A DNA stretch of 64,000 nucleotides. It comes from Ligustrum vulgare (taxonomy: Eukaryota; Streptophyta; Magnoliopsida; Lamiales; Oleaceae). The position numbers were made by a program, and so were the translations under genes. Under the pieces are notes generated by a model. The model did no database searches, was not told the origin of the DNA, and worked only from the letters and a program-made list of their open reading frames with translations. The stretch is from contig OY743176.1 of the NCBI GenBank assembly GCA_963555705.1, positions 61,578,040 through 61,642,039 of the forward strand, given 5' to 3'. Every line of letters starts with the position of its first letter. The first letter of the stretch is position 1. Of this stretch, positions 22,303 through 32,073 are shown piece after piece.

Positions 22303-23010
22303 TCTCCATGATAAAATACTATATTCTAATTCTAAGTGAACCAAACTGAGGTTTAGAATTTTAATTAAAATAGGCTTAACGTATACCTAATCCAACACTC
22401 GATTGGATTCATATAAACCTTATCAAAAACGAAAACTCAAGGCTGCCAAGAAAACGTGACTGTTATCTTTCAATTTGATCTAATTTGATATGGTTTTATC
22501 CAAATCAATTTTCTCTTGGATCAAGACCCTTAATTAACTATGATCTACAAAACGACTTTGATATTGATATAGTAATTATCACTCTATCAATAATTAATAA
22601 TTTTTTTACTCAAATATATTTGTCATCGAAACATATAAAAGACATCAAGGATAAAATCGTTAAATAATTATTTTATGAAGAATGCGTGATTAAAAAATAA
22701 AAATAAAATTTGAATTTGTATATAATATTTTATTATATGAATGTGTGGTTAAAAATGAGTATAAATAAAAAGATGTTTGTAAGAAAGGAAATACATAGGG
22801 GCTTAAGTTAACGGGCCTTTCTTCTTGTACTGCAGGGGTTCAACCCTCTCCCTCACTCCCCTTTTGTGAGGGGTTGGGGCCCCACCCCGTCTATCGTGAG
22901 GGGGGTGGTACCCCTACTGTGTAAGGAAAAAAAATTATAAGTTAACACAAAGTATTTTCTAGATTCAAGTTGCTGAAACAAACTTTGGTTAAGAGCCTTT
23001 GATTTTTGCT
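22303..23010. other. Spacer upstream of ligase gene
   Basis: AT-rich, no gene recognised. It continues the sequence cut at 15,371 by the gypsy insertion. It includes a GC-richer patch at 22,797-22,935, listed separately. Confidence 0.5.
22797..22935 (+). repeat. Possible tRNA-related SINE
   Basis: A GC-rich island in AT-rich DNA. It begins ggggcttaagttaacggg, has a good match to a pol III B box (ggttcaaccct at about 22,837) some 30 bp later, and ends near an A-run (ggaaaaaaaa). The layout fits a tRNA-derived SINE, but no flanking duplication was confirmed and the A-box match is weak. Confidence 0.3.
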
Positions 23011-23018
23011 TATAAATA
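23011..23018 (+). promoter_or_regulatory. TATA box candidate of ligase gene
   Basis: tataaata, 158 bp upstream of the first in-frame ATG at 23,176. The only good TATA match close to the gene on this strand apart from the palindrome core at 23,109-23,126. Inferred from motif and position. Confidence 0.4.
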
Positions 23019-23108
23019 AGGAATTTCGTAAAATGCATAGTTAAAAAAGTGGTTTCGAAAAATGTATAATTCAAAAAAACATTTTAAAAAAAGAAATGTG
23101 ATGTTTAT

Positions 23109-23126
23109 ACTTGTTTATAAACAAGT
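23109..23126. repeat. 18-bp perfect palindrome
   Basis: acttgtttataaacaagt is its own reverse complement and lies 50 bp before the ligase start codon. It could be a dimeric factor site or a hairpin in the leader; no factor is assigned. Confidence 0.6.
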
Positions 23127-23175
23127 TTAAATTGTTCTCAATTAATGTTATAATCTATAGATTAATTGTTTTAGG

Positions 23176-25198
23176 ATGCTATATATTGAGGGAACCATTC
23201 TTGGAGAGGAAGAAGTCACGCTAAACCAAAACACTATGTATCCTCTCAAGCTAAGAGCTACAAATCAATTTTTTCTATCCTCATCATCTGCAGGCTTCCA
23301 TGAAAAACCTGCTATATCACAAAACAAAACACAGCTTTCAAATAATTTCTTGTATGCAAAAAAATATACTAGAAAATCATATTCAGCTCTGTCAATCTCC
23401 AATGCCTTAACCAGTACTTTGGACTTTGTCGAAAATCAACAGACTGGAAAGATAAGTTCAAGATCTGCAGCAAATGCATGCGCTCTAACTCCTTTAGGAT
23501 TCTTGGAAAGAGCTGCCATTGTTTATGGAGATTGTCCATCTATTGTTTACAATGACACTACCTATACCTGGTCCGAGACTCATACGAGATGCCTCCGACT
23601 GGCTTCTTCCATCGCGTCGTTGGGGATCCGAAGGGGTGAAGTTGTGTCCGTGGTTGCCCCGAATGTGCCTGCAATGTGCGAGCTCCATTTCGCTATTCCA
23701 ATGTCGGGTGCTATTCTTAACACAATCAATCTTCGACTAGATGCACGTAACATCTCCCTTTTGCTCCAGCACAGCGAGTCGAAGCTTGTTTTCGTAGACT
23801 ATCAGTCGAGATCTCTTGTTCTTGAAGCAATATCCATGTTTCCTTTGAATCGTAAACGTCCAACTTTAGTCATTATCCCTGACGATCACGATCCCGAGAA
23901 TACTTGGCTACATGAGAATGAACATGATGATCTTATTCTATATGAGAAACTGGTGGAAGAAGGTGAACCAGGGTTTGATTGGGTTCGTCCTGAAAGTGAA
24001 TGGGAGCCCATAACACTGAATTACACCTCAGGCACCACCTCTTCTCCCAAGGGGGTGGTGCACAGCCACCGGGGAGCATTCCTAATTGCACTAAATTCGT
24101 TATTCGACTGGTCCGTGCCGAAACAGCCAGTTTACTTGTGGACACTACCCATGTTCCATGCCAACGGGTGGAGCTACGCGTGGGCCATGGCAGCGGTAGG
24201 TGCCACTAATGTGTGTCTACGCCGGATCGACGCCACATCCATCCATGAAGCAATACATAGGTACGTACTACTAAGACTTCGTAGCCCTATTTAATTTAAA
24301 ACATCAACCAACCTTAATTAAAGGAGTAAGTCACGTCTTTATATCGTTATTTAATTATTTTATTTATATCAGTTACAAGGTGACACATATGTGTGGTGCG
24401 CCAGTGGTGCTTAACATGTTATCCAACTATTCTGCTACAAGAAAGCTTGAATCTCCTGTCCATATAATGACGGCAGGGGCGCCACCGCCGGCCACGGTGC
24501 TCAACCGAGCAGAGTCATTGGGTTTTGTGGTTAGTCATGGTTATGGGTTGACAGAGACTGGTGGCCTCGTGGTGTCATGCGCGTGGAAACGCCAGTGGAA
24601 CGAACTGTCTGCCGGAGAAAGAGCTAGGCTAAAGGCTAGACAAGGTGTGAGCATTGTCGGATTTTCCGAAGTCGATGTGATCGACCCTGAATCGGGAAAA
24701 AGTGTAAAACGAGACGGAATGAATATGGGAGAAATTGTTCTACGAGGGGGAACTATAATGATTGGATACCTAAAAGACCGTGAGGGGACGTCAAAATGCA
24801 TGAGAAATGGATGGTTCTTCACTGGGGATATCGGAGTGATGCACCCCGACGGGTACTTAGAGGTCAAGGATCGGTCCAAGGATGTAATAATAACGGGTGG
24901 CGAGAATTTGAGCAGTGTGGAGGTGGAGTCTATCTTGTACTCGCATCCCGCGGTGAATGAGGCGGCTGTGGTGGCACGCCCGGACAAGTTTTGGGGCGAG
25001 ACCCCATGTGCTTTTGTGAGTTTGAAGGAACAAGTGAAGGAGACACCAACCGAGAAAGAGATGAGAGAGTTCTGCAAGGCAAGGTTGCCTCTTTACATGG
25101 TGCCCCGACTCGTCGTGTTCAAGGAAGAACTTCCCAAGACATCGACCGGTAAGATCCAAAAGTTTTTACTAAGAGACATGGCCAAGGCTTTGATTTGA
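23176..25198 (+). CDS. Acyl-activating enzyme (AMP-forming acyl-CoA ligase)
   Basis: Two exons, 23,176-24,260 and 24,373-25,198, joining in frame to 636 codons. The family couples a carboxylic acid to CoA through an acyl-adenylate. Seen: the AMP-binding loop YTSGTTSSPKG at residues 283-293, YGLTET at 419-424, FTGD at about 511-514, DRSKDVIITGGEN at 528-540 and the catalytic lysine K622 in PKTSTGK. LTPLGFLERAAIVYGD opens the domain at about residue 109. Closest in my memory are plant AAE5/AAE6-type enzymes of the peroxisomal/benzoyl-CoA ligase clade; the substrate cannot be read from sequence. Relatives are ~550 aa, so about 100 extra residues lie at the N-terminus. From Met22 (position 23,239) this is Ser/Lys-rich and poor in acids, like an organelle transit peptide, and that ATG may be the true start. 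An in-frame stop sits at 23,158, and ttgttttag just before the first ATG could instead be a splice acceptor for an upstream exon. The C-terminus (AKALI) lacks a peroxisomal SKL-type signal. The frame is intact, so this is probably a working gene. Confidence 0.9.
24261..24372 (+). other. Intron of the ligase gene (112 bp)
   Basis: Starts gtacgt and ends atatcag. Removing it joins codon 361 (H) through a split serine codon to YKVTHMCGAP, a segment conserved in the family. AT-rich, as plant introns are. Confidence 0.9.
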
Positions 25199-25613
25199 TT
25201 TCGTTATAATCCCATATAATGTAATAATTCAGTCTTTTTTATGGTTTGTTTTTTTTTTTTTTTTTCTATGGTTATTAATGGTATGTAATTATAGAGTATT
25301 GTGCTTCAATTGGAATGTACATTCTTGATATTAAGAGCATGTCATCTTAGTTCATTTCATGGATTGAGAAAAAGACCGACACGTCAGGAAGTAGACAAAA
25401 TGTGTTAAAAATATTTCTCCAATGGATAATGTGAATTACAATGTTAAGTTGACGTAGCTAAAAAAAATAGACATCGTAGGTTGCTCCGTCTAGATGTATA
25501 CGCTCCGTGAGACTTGTTTGCTAAGCATTTTATTTAATTTTATATTATTTTAATTTCAATTAAAGGAAGTGATTGATTGTTACTATAGATAAACATGATA
25601 AATACTTCTCTCT
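25199..25613 (+). other. 3' flank of the ligase gene
   Basis: Contains AT-rich sequence with possible poly(A) signals (for example aatgtaataat near 25,220) and a T-run at 25,248-25,265. No gene or repeat recognised otherwise. Confidence 0.5.
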
Positions 25614-25616
25614 TTA

Positions 25617-25791
25617 GAGCTTGTTTGGTAGAGGAGAAAAATTTATCACAACTTTTCAAATTCAATCTCAATCATCCATTCTTAGTCAAGCTTATAATTT
25701 TTGACTTTTCAAATATTTTTAAACCACATATCCATTAAAAAACTAATAAATGAATGAAAAAAAAAAACTTTTTACATTACCAAACAAACTT
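25617..25791. mobile_element. Tourist-like MITE, copy 2
   Basis: 175 bp with tta on both sides (25,614-25,616 and 25,792-25,794). Ends gagcttgtttggta and its near-complement taccaaacaaactt agree at 12 of 14 positions. The interior shares caatctcaa.catcca.tttagtcaag with copy 3. Lies about 420 bp downstream of the ligase gene. Confidence 0.8.
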
Positions 25792-25794
25792 TTA

Positions 25795-26876
25795 ATATAT
25801 GTTGAAAAAGTGATACATGCATCTTCTCTTTATATAATTATTATTAGTTTTAATTTAAAAAAGTGTCACATAATCAATATTATTTAAAATGCACAAAAAA
25901 ATCGTCGGAGAGTAAATTTTAAACATCTTCATCTATTTATCCACGTTCTTCAAAAAACTGTCTATTTCTTTGTCATGTCAGTTCCAATCCAAGTAGTACA
26001 TTGGAAATGATCTAACTAAGTTATACTCTGAAAATAATGTTGCTATCTAGCTAGGGATACAAAAGTCTTCAAGATATAAATGGCAAATTAATTTCACTGA
26101 ACCATGTACGCATTTAATGTACAACTCAAGATGGCGTGGTTCTAAAGGATATCTAAAACAAGTTGAGCAAAACACAAGATAGTCAGAATTCGTCGTCATA
26201 TGGCAAATGGTAGGTCATAAATGTGCACTTGAATCATCTCATCTAAAAATTAATTGTCGCTCGATCGATTCCCAACATAGATCAGAGCACAAGAACTCTT
26301 CTCCGTCATGATCATTATCTTCAACTGGATCAAGAAGTCGAGATTCAGTGCGCAAAACTTCGGGGAAATGATTGACCATGTTTGTTGCAACTTGTTTGAT
26401 TCATGCCAATTGCATTTATTAAATAGGATTATAGGAATATCAAAATCACACATGAACTTTGGCATTGGTAGCTGAACGTGGGGTATCTGGTCAAGTGAAA
26501 ATTAAAATTGCTGAATTATTGGCGTCAGAGGACATGTAGATCAAATTAAACTAACCCGGCCACCCACGTTCTTACAACATTTGACAATATCACATGGATG
26601 TATTTTTCCACGATCGATATCAAATGGATGAATACATAATGCATATCTCTTATGTTGACATCCAAATCGTGTAAATTTATTATTTCGATTTTAATCCAGA
26701 ATTACCGCAAAAAAAAAAAAAAAATTCACTAAGTTATTGAAGTTAAACATAAAAACTTCAAAACTATTATTAATCAAAATAAATAATGCAGAAATTCAGA
26801 GTTTATACAAAACGGAACGGAAATCTGAAATATTCAAAAATGAGAATCTCGCACTAAGTTTACCAGAAAGTACCAA
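25795..26876. other. Low-copy spacer
   Basis: AT-rich, no supported gene. A 71-codon minus-strand frame (26,250-26,465) has protein-like but unrecognised composition and no promoter or conserved motif. An A-run lies at 26,708-26,724. Confidence 0.45.
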
Positions 26877-26879
26877 TAA

Positions 26880-27056
26880 GGGCTTGTTTGCTAAAGGTAA
26901 AATTTTTACTTCAATTTTTCAAACTCAATCTCAACCATCCATTTTTAGTCAAGCCCACCATTTTTTACTTTTCAAACTTTTTTAAACCACACATCCATCA
27001 AAAAATCAAATAAAAAATCACAAAAATCAAAACTTTTTACATTACCAAACAAGCTC
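26880..27056. mobile_element. Tourist-like MITE, copy 3
   Basis: 177 bp with taa on both sides (26,877-26,879 and 27,057-27,059). Ends gggcttgtttg and the complement of gagcttgtttg. Interior closely similar to copy 2, so the two belong to one family. Confidence 0.82.
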
Positions 27057-27178
27057 TAAGAATATACAGATCAAAAACCTATAAAACCACTAAGAACTCT
27101 TTGAATATACACTAAGAATCAGAGAAAATAACAAGATGAATCAAATGCAAGAAAAAATGAAATCAGAGAGACCAAGAA

Positions 27179-27184
<6 letters not shown>

Positions 27185-27218
<34 letters not shown>
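27185..27218. repeat. (AG)n microsatellite
   Basis: About 16 uninterrupted ag units, continuing into a looser gagtgagtgagt stretch to 27,240. GA/CT tracts are common in plant 5' regions, but no gene starts nearby. Confidence 0.9.
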
Positions 27219-27220
<2 letters not shown>

Positions 27221-27240
27221 GTCAGTGAGTGAGTGAGAGT

Positions 27241-27799
27241 AATAAATCGTCTGGAAGAAGTCAAGTCATAGAGCCAAAATGAAGAGTCACGTTATTATCT
27301 TCAAGTGGACGGTTCAGATCAAATGGAGATGATCACGGCTGAGATTAAGACAAGTTGTTTAATTGATTTTGGGCCAAAGACCCGGTTTGTAAGTAATGAA
27401 CTGAATCAACTTTAAATGGATCAGCATCAATATTTATCTCACGATCCGGCTGGGCTTCAGTATTTATACTTGGTGTTTAATTTCTGGACTGGATTTCATC
27501 AACTTAGGCTGCATCATCTGGTCCAATTGCTTCTACATTTACTATCCCAAACATACTGGAAAATTCACATCTTGATTTTTAACGTTGTTGCATGGATCCT
27601 AAACTCGTAACTCTTGGTTGTCCTTAAAAGTTAAAACCATTGTGCCTGATAATATGCCGGGTGTAAATTCACGTCACACACATATGATTCTCTCCCAATG
27701 GCTACTTCCACGGTTTATAATTGAACTCGAGTCTTCTTTGTCGTATTTTCTAAAATTACCAAATCGTTTAGTGTCTCTTAATCAACAACTAACTTTGAT
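27241..27799. other. Spacer at edge of nest 3
   Basis: No gene recognised. Ends with ttgat (27,795-27,799), the left target duplication of the large copia insertion that starts at 27,800. Confidence 0.5.
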
Positions 27800-27969
27800 T
27801 GTAGTGATTTCAACCTTGTAGTAACACAAAGCAAACAAGATTCCTCACAATAATAATATGATTGACAAGTATTTGGAATGATAAATAGACAATAATCAAG
27901 GAGTAAAGAAAACCCCCTTAAACTTCAATACTCCAAGCCGTGTTGATAAACTCGAGGGCTTAGAAATCT

Positions 27970-28762
27970 TGATGTGATCCAGATCCCGAATACAAGTCGT
28001 CAAGCAATAATGCATGAAAACACATTCTTGGCGACTAAATAAGCAAGTTCCATGTTGGGACCGAACTAAAACGACGAGTGAATCAACCTCATTCAAGCAG
28101 CTGAAGGAAATTGTGAAGTCTCAAATTACGACCGTAACCTATAACCATCACGGCCGTAACCAGTCTACTGCGGAAAAACAGAAATTTTGAGAATTGGGTT
28201 TACGGCCGTAACTCACAGTGTCACGGTCGTAATGCAGCCTCTGTTAAAATTATGAATTTCAGGAAAAAAAAGACTTACGGTCGTAAATAAAGTCTCACGG
28301 CCGTAACTGTGAATCAGAAAGCTTCTTACGGCCGTAAAGGAAGGAGTCACGGCCGTAAAAGTCGATATGCGTAATTTTAGGGTTTTTATTTATTTTCTTA
28401 TTTTTAGGTATTTGTTTCCTAATATAATTAAAACTCTTTAGTCAGGTTTTGACCCTATTTGTAGGCATGTAATTTTCATTATTATACACACAACTTTGAT
28501 ATTATTATTGAGAGGCAATTTGCTTTCAAACATTATTCTTTATTGAATACAATCAGAACTTGCGAGTTATTCTTATTTGTTCAAATATCGGTGAGAATTA
28601 TTATTGCTTGTAATCAAGAGGTCAATATATCCCAGTGATTGTATTGGTTGCTTGGTTCAATTAATTTTAATTGGATCCATAAATCGTGGTTTCTTGGCGT
28701 TCTTGGATCGATTTCAATATTTTGTGGGTTGCGTAGCTATAATTGATACGTGGTTTGCATCA
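27970..28762 (+). repeat. LTR 1 of inverted-end gypsy derivative
   Basis: 793 bp, tgatgtgatcc to tttgcatca. Contains four palindrome pairs at 28,126-28,358. Followed after two bases by the primer site. Confidence 0.92.
28126..28358. promoter_or_regulatory. Phased palindrome array in LTR
   Basis: Eight copies of a 12-mer (TTACGGCCGTAA or its variant TCACGGCCGTAA) arranged as four pairs: 28,126/28,148, 28,200/28,221, 28,275/28,295 and 28,326/28,347. Partner starts are 22, 21, 20 and 21 bp apart, about two DNA turns. In each pair the left member is TTACG... and the right TCACG.... The same array is present in the other two LTRs of this element, and in shorter form in the LTRs at 52,783 and 55,290. 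A dimeric factor site or enhancer is the natural guess; no factor is identified. Confidence 0.75.
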
Positions 28763-28764
28763 TC

Positions 28765-28776
28765 TGGTATCAGAGC
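28765..28776 (+). other. Primer-binding site, initiator-Met tRNA
   Basis: tggtatcagagc two bases after LTR 1. A second, inverted copy with one change (gttctgatacca) lies at 31,276-31,287 next to the inverted LTR. Confidence 0.9.
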
Positions 28777-29386
28777 TTAAACTCCAAAAATCAAGGTTAT
28801 ATCTTTATTTTGTTTTCTTGAGTTTTCTATCCAATTTGATTTTTATGATTATCATCGAGTCCCATAAAAATCATCAATATCTTGTTGAGTGTTTTTTTTT
28901 TTACAGTTTTTTTTTTTTTTTTTTTGGCGTTCTTCTTGTTCTTGAGTTTGTTGAGTCTTTAATCCAGAAAATCGTTCCAAAAAATCTCAAAAGTGTTTAT
29001 TTTGCTTAATTCTTATCCGAATTAAGTTTCGTTTGTTTTTTCGTGTTCGTTGTCGAATTTTCGGATTTATAAAAAAAAGATTATTTTTTTTATTTATTTT
29101 ATTTATTCCGAAAGTTTTAAAAAAAAAAAAAAAAAAAAATTCCATTCAAGAACCACTTTCTTGAATTTCCTTAAATTCTTGATAAATCCTTGCCTTCCAA
29201 GTCAAATAAAAATTCTTGATATTCTTTCCTTTCGAGTCAAATTCAAGAACCACTTTCTTGGATTTCTTTAAAATTCTTGATATTGTTTTTCCTTTTCGAG
29301 TCAACATTAAATTCATTCTTGATATTTGTCAATATCCGAACCCTCTTATTTTGAGTCTCTCAAATTTTTGAAAGCTACATAAAGGG
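28777..29386 (+). other. Leader of gypsy derivative, gag missing
   Basis: About 600 bp of T-rich leader with several homopolymer runs (for example A-run near 29,120). No gag is recognisable, so gag has been deleted or decayed entirely. Confidence 0.55.
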
Positions 29387-30463
29387 ATGCATTATGACTT
29401 CGATCCTAGTGTGGGTGATAAGCTGTGTAGTTTGGCTATTGATAGGAAGTACATCTCTAATTTGGCTAGTATCAACATGGTTGAAAAATTGGGGTTGCAT
29501 TTACTACAACATCCTAAACCTTATAGGATGACATGGTTGAAGGAGTGTGGAGAGTTCAAAGTGACCAAGCAAGTCTTAGTGAATTTCACCATTGGGAGTT
29601 ATAGTGATGAAGTATTATGTGATATGGTGCCTCTAGAGTCTTGTCATATGTTGTGGGGTAGGCCATGGAGGCATGAGAGGAAAGCATTTTATGATAAGAA
29701 TAGAAATAGGTATAAATTTGTGAAGGATGGAGAATCAATCACCTTAGCTAGAAGAGGACATGATTGCACGGAGGGGTAAAAATGTAGTTAAGTTGCAAGA
29801 AGAGCCTCAGGATATGAATGTTGGGAAGAAGGAGGGAGAGTTGAAAGTAGAAATAGTTGAAAAAATCCAACATTTAAGGTAGGAGATGTGGAATTGGGTA
29901 ATAAAGAGGTGAATGAACAAGAAAATAAAATTGTGGAAGAGGTGACTGAGGATGAAGGTGTGGTTGAAAATAAAAATGTGGAAGAGGTAGTTGAGACTAA
30001 AAATGTAGAAGAAGTTGAAACTAAAAATTTAGAAGAGGTAGTTGAGCTTGAAAATGTGGAGTTAGAAGAGGTGGATGAGCTTGAGAGAAAAGAAATAGAA
30101 GAGATTGAGCAAGAAGTTGCAACAAAGGAAGGAGGTGAAGAGAAGGACCTCGTTGTTAGGAAAGAGGATTTGGAGATGATATACCATGAGTACAAGGATT
30201 CCTATCTTGTACTTTGTGAAACTAACATTTCCCACCCTATTTTGCTTAAATATTTCTTGCGGTTGAATATACTTGGAGGTTTAAGTCACACCACATTTGG
30301 CCATGGAAGTTCTTATTCCGACTCGTCCATCCAATCCAAGTATTAGACTATTGGTTGATCCTATGTAATGAAAGCAAGAATTTTCCTTTTGATCCAGGCG
30401 GTGCACTGAAACACCATGAACCAAGCTATGATTTGGAACGAATCATCCTAAAGAAGGAGGGAA
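29387..30463 (+). pseudogene. Gypsy protease plus acidic spacer, pol deleted
   Basis: 29,387-29,779 encodes a retropepsin-like region (SNLASINMVEKLGLHLLQHP; GEFKVTKQVLVNF; HMLWGRPWRHERKAFYDK). The protease is cut short at its start and the catalytic Asp-Ser/Thr-Gly is not seen. 29,888-30,346 continues with an acidic, repetitive stretch built on NVEEV/EEVVE units and then SHPILLKYFLRL. Just before the purine tract, DLERIILKKEG matches the extreme C-terminus of chromovirus integrase. All of RT, RNase H and the integrase core between them is absent. Stops separate the parts. Confidence 0.7.
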
Positions 30464-31240
30464 TGATGTGATCCAGATCCCGAATACAAGTCGTCAAGCA
30501 ACAATGGATGAAAACACATTCTTGGCGACTAAAGAAGCAAGTTCCATGTTGGGACCGAACCAAAACGACGAGTGGACCAACCTCATTCAAGCAGCCGAAG
30601 GAAATTGTGAAGTCTCAAATTACGGCCGTAACCTATAACCATCACGGCCGTAACCAATCTACTGCGGAAAAACAAAAATTTGTAGAATTGGGTTTACGGC
30701 CGTAACTCAGAGTGTCACGGCCGTAATGCAGCATCTGTTAAAATTATGAATTTCAGGAAAAAAAAAGGACTTACGGCCGTAAAAAAAGTCTCACGGCCGT
30801 AATTGTGAATCAGAAAGCTTCTTACGGCCGTAAAGGAAGGAGTCACGGCCGTAAAAGTCGATATGCGTAATTTTAGGGTTTTTATTTATTTCCTTATTTT
30901 TAGGTATTTGTTTCCTAGTATAATTAAAACTCTTTAATCAGGTTTTGACCCTATTTATAGGGATGTAATTTTCATTATTATACACACAACTTTGATATTA
31001 TTATTGAGAGGCAATTTTCTGTCAAATATTATTCTTTATTGAATAAAATCCGAACTTGCGAGTTATTCTTGTTTGTTCAAATCTCGGTGAGAATTATTAT
31101 TGCTTGTGATCAAGAGGTCAATATATCCCAGTGATTGTATTGGTTGATTGGTTCAATTAATTTTAATTGGATCCATAAATTGTGGTTTCTTGGCGTTCTT
31201 GGGTCGATTTCAATATTTTGTGCGTTGCGTAACTACAATT
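30464..31240 (+). repeat. LTR 2 of gypsy derivative, 3' end lost
   Basis: 777 bp, preceded by the purine tract aaagaaggaggga. It stops at gtaactacaatt, about 20 bp short of the normal catca end, where the inverted segment begins. Has the same four palindrome pairs as LTR 1, with fewer mutated sites. Confidence 0.9.
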
Positions 31241-31289
31241 TAAATAAAGATATAACCTTGATTTTTGGAGCCTAAGTTCTGATACCAGA

Positions 31290-32073
31290 TGATGCAAACC
31301 ACGTAGCAATTATAGCTACGCAACATACAAAATATTGAAATCGACCCAAGAAACCACGATTTATGGATCCAATTAAAATTAATTGAACCAAGCAACCAAT
31401 ACAATCACTGGGATATATTGACCTCTTGATCACAAGCAATAATAATTCTCACCGATATTTGAACAAACAAGAATAACTCGCAAGTTCGGATTTTATTCAA
31501 TAAAGAATAATGTTTGAAAGCAAATTGCCTCTCAATAATAATATCAAAGTTGTGTGTATAATAATGAAAATTACATACCTACAAATAGGGTCAAAACCTG
31601 ACTAAAGAGTTTTAATTATATTAGGAAACAAATACCTAAAAATAAGGAAATAAATAAAAACCCTAAAATTACGCATATCGACTTTTACGGTCGTGACTCC
31701 TTCCTTTACGGCCGTAAGAAGCTTTCTGATTCACAGTTACGGCCGTGAGACTTTATTTACGGCCGTAAGTCATTTTTTTCCTGAAATTCATAATTTTAAC
31801 AGAGGCTGCATTACGGCCGTGACACTGTGAGTTACGGCCGTAAACCCAATTCTCAAAATTTTTGTTTTTCCGCAGTAGACTGGTTACGGCCGTGACGGTT
31901 ATAGGTTACGGCCGTAATTTGAGACTTCACAATTTCCTTTGGCTGCTTGAATGAGGTTGATCCACTCGTCGTTTTGGCTCGGTCCCAACATGGAACTTGC
32001 TTCTTTAGTCGCCAAGAATGTGTTTTCATCTATTGTTGCTTGACGACTTGTATTCGGGATCTGGATCACATCA
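31290..32073 (-). repeat. LTR 3 of gypsy derivative, inverted
   Basis: 784 bp in reverse orientation relative to LTRs 1 and 2, ending ggatcacatca. Together with 31,241-31,289 it forms a long (~830-bp) inverted repeat with the left end of the element. The palindrome pairs are present (for example 31,685 and 31,706, 21 bp apart). Confidence 0.92.

Larger units (their letters stand above)
27970..32073 (+). mobile_element. Gypsy derivative with two direct and one inverted LTR
   Basis: Flanked by aatct at 27,965-27,969 and 32,074-32,078, so the whole 4.1-kb block entered as one unit. Order: LTR (+) 27,970-28,762, primer site, gag-less interior with protease and an acidic spacer, purine tract, LTR (+) 30,464-31,240 lacking its last ~20 bp. 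Then an inverted segment (31,241-32,073) repeats about 35 bp of interior, the primer site and a whole LTR in reverse. Both outer ends are therefore U3 ends. No RT, RNase H or integrase core is present. LTR ends (tgatg...catca) and protease resemble the chromovirus at 49,675, which or whose kin probably supplied the enzymes. Confidence 0.88.

Noticed and set aside
23494..25159. Minus-strand frames of 100-178 codons opposite the ligase
   Set aside because: They overlap conserved adenylate-forming motifs on the + strand and have no protein family of their own.
26250..26465. 71-codon minus-strand frame downstream of the ligase
   Set aside because: No recognised motif, promoter or family; length is within chance expectation for this composition.
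28126..28358. Regularly spaced short repeats could suggest a CRISPR-like array
   Set aside because: The repeats are 12 bp, palindromic, lie inside a eukaryotic LTR and the intervals are conserved between LTR copies; there are no spacers in the CRISPR sense.
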